From the NCBI GenBank assembly GCA_003451785.1, contig DMJL01000170.1, positions 1 through 12,267 on the forward strand: a DNA stretch of 12,267 nucleotides, in the 5' to 3' direction. The notes beneath the pieces were generated by a model. It was not told the DNA's origin. It did no database searches and saw only the letters and a list, made by a program, of their open reading frames with translations. Each line of letters starts with the position of its first letter. Positions within the stretch are counted from its first letter, which is position 1. Shown one piece after another: positions 5,980 through 12,267 of the stretch. The position numbers and the translations under genes were made by a program. The stretch is from Bacteroidales bacterium (lineage in GTDB: Bacteria; Bacteroidota; Bacteroidia; Bacteroidales; UBA7960).

Positions 5980-7813
5980 GTCTGGAGTTGCATTTTCGTT
6001 ATCCAAATTATGCATTTGGCTTATTTTGGTATTCGCCTTGTGGTTTCAATTCTTTAATAAGGGTTGGAATAATGAGCGGGTCATTGAACATGATGTGATC
6101 TCATATTATGCTTACCTACCGGCAGTCTTTATATACAATGATTTAACCCTTCGTTTTATCGATGTATCTCCTTCTGAGTATAACACCAAGTTTTGGCCTT
6201 CAAAAACGCCTGAAGGCAATTATGTGATAAAAACAACTATGGGTATGTCTTTTTTATACAGCCCATTCTTTTTTGTTGCGCACTTGCTTGCCGAAAACCT
6301 TGGCTATGAGCCTACAGGGTTCAGTGTTCCATACCGTTTTGCCATTTCCATGGCTGTTCTTTTTTATTTACTCATGGGGCTGCTAATTCTACGGAAATTA
6401 CTACTTCGCCATTTTAGCGATTTTACAACAGCCATAACTCTTATTCTGGTTACTTGGGGCACCAACCTTGTTTGGTATGCCACCATTGAGCCGGGAATGA
6501 CGCATGTTTATAGCTTTACACTTTTCGTTTTTTTTGTTTACCTACTAGAGCGGTGGTTTGATAAGCCCACATTAACAAACAGTATTTTAATAGGACTGTT
6601 GAGTGGAATTATATCTTTGGTGAGGCCTACCAATGCACTGATAGGGATTTTAGTTCTTGTTTGGGGTGTAGTTTCGTTTGGGGATTTTAAGCAGAGAATT
6701 CTATTGCTTACAGCTCGATGGCCTATGATGGTTGCTATAGTTCTTTCGGCTATTGTGGTTTGGCTGCCCCAGTTGTTGTATTGGAAAATGCAAACCGGGT
6801 ATTACTTCTTTAATTCTTACGGCGAAGAAGGCTTCTTTTTTCAATCGCCCCAAATTTTCAATGGATTGTTCAGCTACCGCAAGGGATGGTTGGTTTATAC
6901 GCCTGTAATGCTTTTTGCAATAATTGGTTTCTTCTTTTTACACAAGTATGCGGAAGGCAAAACAAAGGCCATTTTAGTTTTTATGGTTTTAAACCTGTAT
7001 GTAATTTTTTCATGGTGGTCGTGGTGGTATGGCGGAAGCTACGGTGCCAGGGCTTTAATTGAATCGTATTCATTGCTGGCGTTTCCATTGGCTGCATTTG
7101 TGCATTGGGCATTAAGATTGAAAGGTGTAAAAAAAGCTGGTATATTGTTAATTCTTGCTTTGTTTCTATTTCATTCCATTTTCCAGACCTTTCAATACTA
7201 CCACGGTGCCATTCATTGGGATTCGATGGGCAAAACTACCTATTGGGCATCCTTCGGAAGGTTAAGACCCATGACCGGTTTTTATGAGGCCATTGAGCCT
7301 CCCGATTATGCCAAAGCCATGCAAGGAATCCAGGCAACTGTAAAGCGCGAAAAGCCACAGTTCCTGACAATAAAAAAAATTGTGGCAGATATGGAGCTTG
7401 TTGATTCAACCGGCAAGAACATCATTTCGCAAGATGGCAGCCTGATGTTGCTCCATTCGGGGGCACGGATCTCATCCAAGGCTTTTGAAGGCAGCTACAG
7501 TCTGAAACTAAACCGCCGGAACATTCCTTATGTTTCGGGGCAGGTGCCAGTGAAACCTGGTCAGCGCTGGCTGGTTTCGGTAAAAAGAAAAGCACACAGG
7601 TCTAATGGCATATTGGCTTTAACAGGCGAAGATGGAAGGCATTTTTATCAAGACATCCGAATTGGGCCTACATCTGGGGTGCAAGGATGGGACTCACTTT
7701 CGCTTTTGGTTACAATTCCCGAAACCGACATCAGCCACCTTAGGGTGGTACTGCAAAGTACAGGCTGGTTAAATGTGTGGTTCGATAACCTGAGTATTCA
7801 ACAGGTTGAGTAG
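5957..7813 (+). CDS. multi-membrane GT-C-like glycosyltransferase with C-terminal beta domain
   Basis: This 618-residue protein has about ten or more hydrophobic segments between residues 15 and 412. The first (18-33) is followed by an extracytoplasmic loop with an acidic pair (EHD, 44-46) and SYYAYLPA (49-56), as in GT-C transferases that use polyprenol-linked sugars (PMT/ArnT class). The conserved-looking WWYGGSYGARALIESY (356-371) matches a motif seen in many uncharacterised prokaryotic GT-C-like proteins. Residues about 475-618 are soluble and beta-rich (SYSLKLNRRNIPYVSG, VKPGQRWLVSVKRK, LNVWFDNLSI), resembling a carbohydrate-binding jelly-roll domain, probably periplasmic. The start ATG lies inside the GT2 gene (23-bp overlap). 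The inferred role is to take the sugar loaded by the GT2 partner and transfer it to a surface acceptor. Direct family assignment is moderate. The gene converges with recO, with a gap of only 9 bp and no visible terminator. Confidence 0.72.
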   Translation: MAYLGRIRSGVAFSLSKLCIWLILVFALWFQFFNKGWNNERVIEHDVISYYAYLPAVFIYNDLTLRFIDVSPSEYNTKFWPSKTPEGNYVIKTTMGMSFLYSPFFFVAHLLAENLGYEPTGFSVPYRFAISMAVLFYLLMGLLILRKLLLRHFSDFTTAITLILVTWGTNLVWYATIEPGMTHVYSFTLFVFFVYLLERWFDKPTLTNSILIGLLSGIISLVRPTNALIGILVLVWGVVSFGDFKQRILLLTARWPMMVAIVLSAIVVWLPQLLYWKMQTGYYFFNSYGEEGFFFQSPQIFNGLFSYRKGWLVYTPVMLFAIIGFFFLHKYAEGKTKAILVFMVLNLYVIFSWWSWWYGGSYGARALIESYSLLAFPLAAFVHWALRLKGVKKAGILLILALFLFHSIFQTFQYYHGAIHWDSMGKTTYWASFGRLRPMTGFYEAIEPPDYAKAMQGIQATVKREKPQFLTIKKIVADMELVDSTGKNIISQDGSLMLLHSGARISSKAFEGSYSLKLNRRNIPYVSGQVPVKPGQRWLVSVKRKAHRSNGILALTGEDGRHFYQDIRIGPTSGVQGWDSLSLLVTIPETDISHLRVVLQSTGWLNVWFDNLSIQQVE

Positions 7814-7822
7814 CTACAAGAA

Positions 7823-8548
7823 TTAATGCAGCACGCTTTCGAGCACCTGCAAAGATTTTAATTCTTTGAAACCAGAAATGTGAATGCAAAAATATTCCAC
7901 CATTTTCATTAGCATCTGCCGCCTTTGAGCATTTTTAAGTGTCAGTTGGTCAGTACCAGTTAAAGAACATTGGGTCAGGTTGTAAAAAATTTCGCTCACT
8001 TCTTTGTCCATCACATATTCTGATTCCACAAAAGTGGTTTGGTAAACTCCATCCATGAGATTAAAAAAACAGTGCGTCTGACTAAAATTATTTCTAGGAG
8101 AAAATCCAAGATGTTGGCTTAACTGCACCATAAAAATCAGGTGAAAATTGGGATTTAAGGTTGGACACTCTTCCAGATAATCTATAGAGTTCGTGAGAAA
8201 ATCGAATAGCTGAGGATAGGGATCGGGTTCTTGAAGGACTTTGATAAGTACTTCTGCCAAAAATAATGCAACCGATGTTTTTATTATTCGAAAAGGAATA
8301 TCGTTATGGGGTTTTTGGCAATTTATCTCTTTCAGGTGCAGAAGCTTACCTTTGTCGTTATGGTAAAAAACTATCTCAACCTGAGTGAGTGGCTGAAAGT
8401 GATTGTACTGCATTTTGGCTCTTGCTTTGCGCAGTCCGGGCACAAAAAACGATAACAGCCCAAATCGTTTGGTATAAATACGGGCTATAACACCTGTATC
8501 ACCATATTTGAATGTGTGAAGTACAATTCCGCTATCTTTCTCAATCAT
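7823..8548 (-). CDS. recO: DNA repair protein RecO
   Basis: The 241-residue protein matches RecO, which with RecR loads RecA onto SSB-coated single-stranded DNA in the RecF pathway. The N-terminal OB fold is clear: IVLHTFKYGDTGVIARIYTK (9-28), then LLSFFVPGLRKARAKMQYNH (31-50) and FQPLTQVEIVFYH (51-63). An alpha-helical C-terminal domain follows (IIKTSVALFLAEVLIKVLQE, then FLTNSIDYLEECP and NFHLIFMVQLSQHLGFSPRNN). The zinc-finger cysteine cluster found in many other RecO proteins is not evident, as is common in Bacteroidota. Length and start are normal. It lies 41 bp downstream of porZ on the same strand and is probably cotranscribed. The end faces the membrane glycosyltransferase gene across 9 bp. 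Confidence 0.93.
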   Translation of the reverse strand: MIEKDSGIVLHTFKYGDTGVIARIYTKRFGLLSFFVPGLRKARAKMQYNHFQPLTQVEIVFYHNDKGKLLHLKEINCQKPHNDIPFRIIKTSVALFLAEVLIKVLQEPDPYPQLFDFLTNSIDYLEECPTLNPNFHLIFMVQLSQHLGFSPRNNFSQTHCFFNLMDGVYQTTFVESEYVMDKEVSEIFYNLTQCSLTGTDQLTLKNAQRRQMLMKMVEYFCIHISGFKELKSLQVLESVLH

Positions 8549-8589
8549 TCCAATGACTATGGTGGATAAATGCTTATGCTATTTGAAAA

Positions 8590-10923
8590 TTAGTTGAGAA
8601 ACAGGATCTTGGTAACAAAAGTTTCGCTGCCGTCTTCATTGGTAGAGAAAACCAAATAAACACCTGATGCTGGCCTGCGGCCAAACAAATCTCTCCCATT
8701 CCAAACAACCTGCCCCCCTTCTGCAATGCTCTCAAAAACAAGATTGCCATTGATGTCTGTAATCTTTACTCTTGCATTGCGCACCAAGCCCTTTACAGAG
8801 ATAAACCCATCGTATCCGGCACGCACAGGGTTGGGATAGGCGAGAACTTTGCTATGGGTGGGTGCTGCCTCGGTTGCGAAAGCTCGGAAGGAGGCTATGC
8901 CCCTGTCTGTTGCAAAAAACACCTCGCCTGTTTGCCCGTTAATGGCAATATCCAAAATATTGTTTGATGGCAGTGGGCTGTTCTCTGCTGTAAAGTGCAT
9001 AAGTGTGTTGCGCCCGTCTTCCGACAATAGAAATGCGCCGGAGCGAGATGTGCCAAACCATTTTTTGTTGCCCCCATCTACGGTAATTGCATTCACCGTT
9101 TCGTCGGCAAAAAGTATTCCTGCAAAACCATCTTGCCTAACCATCACGGGGATGGAATTTACGGGTTCGCCCCTTAAGATGGGTGCGGTGCTATAAAACA
9201 CACTAACACCTTTGTCGGTTCCTACCCACACAAAGCCATTGTGATCTATTGCAATGCTATGCACATTCAACGATAGCAGACTGCCGTTTCCTTGAGCAGT
9301 GGAGAGTACACGGCCATTGAAATCATTAGCATTCTGAAACGACCTTTCACGAAACACATAAATGCCTCCACCATTGGGTAGGATTATCCATTTGTTGCCA
9401 GCTTGGTCTATGGTTATATCACCCACCATTTGGTTGGAGCCAATTAGTCCTTGATTCTCGAAGCTAAACCATTGGTTGTTGGCTCTTTTTACTGCAACCG
9501 CCCTGTTGGTATGCGAATTTGCAACCCACACATTTCCATCCGGATCAACAGCCACGCCCCCAATTCGCATCAAATCCCCAACATCGGTTCTCCTTTGCAG
9601 AGGACTATTTTGGTCGTTCCAAAGCGTTGTAGGTCTGCCGTTGTTGAATTCCAAAAGTCCGTGCGTCCATGTTGCTGCATAAAAAGTTTGTGGATTTCCG
9701 GGGTCAATTGCAATCCTTATGATATCAATAGCGTCGCTCATAATGGGAAAGTCGAACCTGCTTAACCACACCCATTGTTCGTTTTCAAATCTAAAAACCC
9801 CATCATGAATCCATAAGTTTGAGCCTCTGGGTGTTATACTGCCTGTAGCAACTACAAGTGTGCCATTTTCTAATGCAAGATTGAAGGAATTGGGAGTTGC
9901 CGGCCCTGGTAAAATAAACTTGATAAACGAAGCCGCACTATTGCGTCTAACGATACCGTAGGTATTATCGGCAAACCAGAGAAGGTTATTTTTGTCAACA
10001 ACCAAATCATTGGCTCTTAACAATAAATCGGAAAAACTCGTGATAACTTCTTGTGTGTCGAGATTCCTATCCAAGACCCACAATTGCTGGTAGTTGGCTA
10101 TAAGCAATCTGTTGTTGTCGGATCTTATTTGTCGGCGGGTGCCACCAACTTCCATTCCAGCAGGCCGAAATTGCCTCCATTGGCCATTTTCAAAAACATG
10201 GATTTCGTCGCCAGCCGAAAGCAACCGGTTTACAATTAATCTACCATCGAAGGGCACTACCATATTGATAACCTCATTTGCCTGCCCGGAAACTTGAATT
10301 CTCTGCCAGTTTTGGAAATCGGCATGATTAACGCCAGTAACCGATGCCCGCATCAATCCGGCATGGGTTGCCGCGTAGAAAAAACCATCGAGAATAGTCA
10401 AGGCATAAACTCTTACCTGACTACCCAATGGACCAATAAACCAGGTATTTCGAATAAGTTTAGAAACGAGATCTACTTCAACAATGCCAAAATCGCACGA
10501 TAAGTATGCTCTGTTGCCATGTATTTTTATGTGATTAATGCGCTTGCTTCCCATAATCCGCGAGCGGAAAATATCGGGAATGTTTGTTACCAGTCCATCG
10601 CTTACAAAATCTAAGTTGCCATCGGCGTAGCCAACAATAATTTGCCCACGAGCTGCATCGTAAGCAATGTTGCTTATTCCAATACCTGTCAGTCCATCAA
10701 CCTTGTCGAATTTATCAATCGAATTGTCATCTAAGTTGAATTTCACCAAACCAAATTCCGTGGTGCCAATTATGTACTCTGGGGTTTCGACTAGGGCAAG
10801 CATTCTGTTTTTCGGCAGGTGCATACGCCAACTACCCACTGGTGTTACTTGGGCTGTAACAGCAAAAACGCTGATAATTAGTATTAGGAAGCAATTAAAA
10901 AAAGTTGCAATAAAGAATTTCAT
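8590..10923 (-). CDS. porZ: type IX secretion system component PorZ (beta-propeller surface protein)
   Basis: The product has 777 residues, the usual PorZ length. PorZ sits on the cell surface with PorU, PorV and PorQ in the attachment complex that processes type IX cargo and anchors it to lipopolysaccharide. A signal peptide (1-25, MKFFIATFFNCFLILIIS then AVTAQ) is followed by the family start VGSWRMHLP (29-37). Propeller blades follow, with FGLVKFNLDDNSIDKFDKVD, GLTGIGISNIAYD, IIVGYADGNLDF and AYLSCDFGIVEVDL, characteristic of PorZ. Later blades have two-component-regulator propeller repeats (DHNGFVWVGTDKGVSVF, GGNKKWFGTSRSGAFLL, NNILDIAINGQTGEVFFATD). Residues 695-777 form a type IX C-terminal domain (AYPNPVRAGYDGF, VKITDINGNLVFE, DLFGRRPASGVYLVFS, ending KILFLN). 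The gene leads a minus-strand pair with recO. Its presence implies a type IX system in this organism. Confidence 0.87.
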   Translation of the reverse strand: MKFFIATFFNCFLILIISVFAVTAQVTPVGSWRMHLPKNRMLALVETPEYIIGTTEFGLVKFNLDDNSIDKFDKVDGLTGIGISNIAYDAARGQIIVGYADGNLDFVSDGLVTNIPDIFRSRIMGSKRINHIKIHGNRAYLSCDFGIVEVDLVSKLIRNTWFIGPLGSQVRVYALTILDGFFYAATHAGLMRASVTGVNHADFQNWQRIQVSGQANEVINMVVPFDGRLIVNRLLSAGDEIHVFENGQWRQFRPAGMEVGGTRRQIRSDNNRLLIANYQQLWVLDRNLDTQEVITSFSDLLLRANDLVVDKNNLLWFADNTYGIVRRNSAASFIKFILPGPATPNSFNLALENGTLVVATGSITPRGSNLWIHDGVFRFENEQWVWLSRFDFPIMSDAIDIIRIAIDPGNPQTFYAATWTHGLLEFNNGRPTTLWNDQNSPLQRRTDVGDLMRIGGVAVDPDGNVWVANSHTNRAVAVKRANNQWFSFENQGLIGSNQMVGDITIDQAGNKWIILPNGGGIYVFRERSFQNANDFNGRVLSTAQGNGSLLSLNVHSIAIDHNGFVWVGTDKGVSVFYSTAPILRGEPVNSIPVMVRQDGFAGILFADETVNAITVDGGNKKWFGTSRSGAFLLSEDGRNTLMHFTAENSPLPSNNILDIAINGQTGEVFFATDRGIASFRAFATEAAPTHSKVLAYPNPVRAGYDGFISVKGLVRNARVKITDINGNLVFESIAEGGQVVWNGRDLFGRRPASGVYLVFSTNEDGSETFVTKILFLN

Positions 10924-11779
10924 GTCGTTTAAATGTATCGCAAACCGGTTTTAGGGTATTGCTCCCATGATGGGATTAAGCTTTTTGAAATCAATAGCAA
11001 TTGCCGGAATCTAACGGGATAGCTTGCATCTTAATCAGGATAATGCTCCGTGCAGCCAAGGCAAAATCTCCCATATTGACTATCACTCTTGTCTGTACAA
11101 AAATAAGTATTTCCTGCATAGCCTGAATAACGGGTTTCTGCTAACCTGAGTGCCATGTGTAACTGGATTGCTTAATTTCAAACAAAATGCCATGTACCAA
11201 AGATTATTGCACTGAAAACAACCAAGCAAAACCCATAAACATCACCTTATCTGAAACATACAACAATTGGCAGTTGAAACAGCCTTTGCAATGACTGTAG
11301 AAACCACCCATTCCCAAAAACACCTACGCCAATGCCCTATCAAAACTTGGAAACAAAGCCAAAAATTCTACAACATGACCTTTTGGCAACTTAACAAATA
11401 TGTCTGATATTACCACTAATCTCACTTTAAATCAATGAAATGATTGGCAAGAAAGTTTTTCTGCTTTTGAACCATTTGAGTTCTGTGATTGCCAAGAATT
11501 GATAAACCTTAAATGTGCTATTTCCAAATAGCTATAATACAAGACCATCCATTATGTTCCCGCCTATACTTTCTATCATCTGAAAAACAGCATCTCAACT
11601 GCTGCCATACATTCCTTGATAATTACTCATACTTGCATCATTTTTATGATTTTTTGGCTAAAAATGAGCCTTTTAAAGAAGCATGGCGTGTTGCTATCAT
11701 ACAATTTTTAGCTAATTTTATCGGGTGTGATTTATAAAAACCAAATAAGATTTTTTTTGCCACAAAATATTTTGCCAAA
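10924..11779. other. 856-bp intergenic region between divergent porZ and radical SAM genes
   Basis: It must hold promoters for both flanking genes, but I find no clear TTTG-(about 19)-TAnnTTTG pair. No tRNA or rRNA is visible. Several short ORFs occur: minus 11031-11156 (listed separately), plus 11187-11294 (35 aa), plus 11291-11407 (38 aa, overlapping the previous one by ATGA) and plus 11513-11737 (74 aa). None shows a family resemblance. A short TTGGCA…TGCCAA inverted pair lies near 11443-11496. The stretch may be a decayed gene or a long regulatory region. Confidence 0.4.
11031..11156 (-). CDS. possible cysteine-containing small protein, 41 aa
   Basis: ATG (11154-11156) to TAA (11031-11033) on the minus strand encodes 41 residues starting MALRLAETRYSGYAG, with three cysteines in YFCTDK and RFCLGCTEHYP. 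The composition is protein-like rather than AT-driven, and Cys-x-x-Cys is present. There is no recognised family, the length is short, and an in-frame stop lies six codons upstream of the ATG. It could be a small metal-binding protein, the end of a decayed gene, or chance. Confidence 0.18.
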   Translation of the reverse strand: MALRLAETRYSGYAGNTYFCTDKSDSQYGRFCLGCTEHYPD

Positions 11780-12267
11780 ATGGAAAAGAAATGCAGGAGA
11801 AACTTCTTAAAGTCCTTAGCGTACATTCCTGGTATGGCCCTGGCAGCTGGAGCAATAAGCAGTGAATTAGTGCCCAAGGCTCAGGCCAATACACCGGGAT
11901 TTGTTCCATCGTATCTCCGTTTGCACCGCAGCGGGGAACTCAAAGCCCGCGGAGAAATTCTTTGGGAAAAGATGAGAAGCTGTACGCTTTGCCCACGAAT
12001 GTGCAAAATAAATCGCCTTAGGGGGCAAAGGGGCGACTGTAGAGCAAATTCTACATTAGAAATTTCCAGTGCATTCCCACATTTTGGAGAAGAACCCGAG
12101 TTGGTAGGAAACAGAGGCTCCGGGGCAATATTTTTTACCAATTGTCCTTTGAATTGTGTTTTTTGTATAAACTACGAAGTAAGTCAGCAAGGGCATGGCA
12201 GAGTATATACCATAGCCCAATTGGCCAATATGATGCTGCTTTTGCAAAGGCAAGGCTGCCACAACAT
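11780..12267 (+). CDS. radical SAM protein, PflA/PflX-like (COG1313 type), with Tat-like signal; 3' end beyond window
   Basis: The frame is open from ATG 11780 to the window end (162 full codons). Residues 1-36 look like a twin-arginine signal: CRRNFLK (5-11), a hydrophobic stretch with Ala/Gly, and a likely AQA cleavage site at 34-36. The mature part starts with FVPSYLRLHRSGELKARGE (41-59), then a cysteine cluster C68-x2-C71-x3-C75…C87 that may bind an extra Fe-S cluster, then HFGEEPELVGNRGSGAIFF (101-119), and the radical SAM motif C122-x3-C126-x2-C129 for the SAM-ligating [4Fe-4S] cluster. This order matches the COG1313 group, homologues of pyruvate formate-lyase activating enzyme with unknown substrates. 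Export of a radical SAM enzyme is unusual, because the chemistry needs SAM and a strong reductant. The C-terminal part and any partner genes lie outside the window. Confidence 0.85.
   Translation, partial: MEKKCRRNFLKSLAYIPGMALAAGAISSELVPKAQANTPGFVPSYLRLHRSGELKARGEILWEKMRSCTLCPRMCKINRLRGQRGDCRANSTLEISSAFPHFGEEPELVGNRGSGAIFFTNCPLNCVFCINYEVSQQGHGRVYTIAQLANMMLLLQRQGCHN

Noticed and set aside
7814..7822. Bidirectional terminator between the GT-C-like gene and recO
   Set aside because: Only nine bases separate the stops and no stem-loop with a T-run is visible there.
8849..10954. Several plus-strand ORFs of 60-115 codons opposite porZ
   Set aside because: They are antisense shadows of a clear 777-residue gene and have no family features.
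11513..11737. 74-codon plus-strand ORF before the radical SAM gene
   Set aside because: It has aromatic- and His-rich random composition, no family resemblance, and its stop lies just before the real gene; it is more likely leader or intergenic DNA.
11644..12262. Minus-strand ORFs of 63-86 codons opposite the radical SAM gene
   Set aside because: The plus frame has the CxxxCxxC motif and a signal peptide; the reverse frames are shadows.
1..12267. CRISPR arrays, tRNA or rRNA genes, toxin-antitoxin or phage defence modules
   Set aside because: No regularly spaced repeats, no cloverleaf-like or rRNA-like sequence and no defence-type protein motifs were seen.

Overview
The window looks like a chromosomal segment of a Bacteroidota bacterium. 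The evidence is a gene for the type IX secretion component PorZ with a C-terminal sorting-type domain, a Bacteroidota-style RecO, an SbsA-type Ig-like surface protein typical of the phylum, and A/T-rich start contexts without Shine-Dalgarno sequences. I cannot assign a genus.

Layout. Positions 1-1551 hold the 3'-terminal part of an Ig-like (Big_5) envelope protein gene. A methylmalonyl-CoA epimerase gene (1862-2275) follows. From about 2280 to 4165 the sequence is accessory and gene-poor: a decayed IS3-type transposase OrfA (2491-2663), an AT-rich FkbM-type methyltransferase gene on the minus strand (2845-3576), a perfect 13-bp inverted repeat (3678-3725) and a doubtful small ORF. A DUF1207-like outer-membrane protein gene (4166-5167) then appears to be cut short by a one-base insertion near 5129; the missing family C-terminus is still readable in the next frame up to 5213. 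Next come a polyprenol-type GT2 glycosyltransferase gene (5260-5979) and, overlapping it by 23 bp, a large multi-membrane GT-C-like gene (5957-7813), together a plausible surface glycosylation pair. They converge on a minus-strand porZ-recO pair (10923 down to 7823). An 856-bp stretch without a convincing gene separates porZ from the 5' part of a radical SAM gene (11780 to window end). That gene encodes a PflA/PflX-like protein (COG1313 type) with a twin-arginine-like signal peptide.

How the genes relate. GT2 and GT-C enzymes usually work in sequence: the first loads a polyprenol phosphate with sugar, the second transfers sugar from it on the far side of the inner membrane. PorZ belongs to the cell-surface attachment complex of the type IX system. 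recO and mce are housekeeping genes. No complete novel multi-gene system is visible. The points most worth a second look are the Tat-type leader on a radical SAM enzyme, the frameshifted DUF1207 gene, and the accessory patch between mce and that gene.
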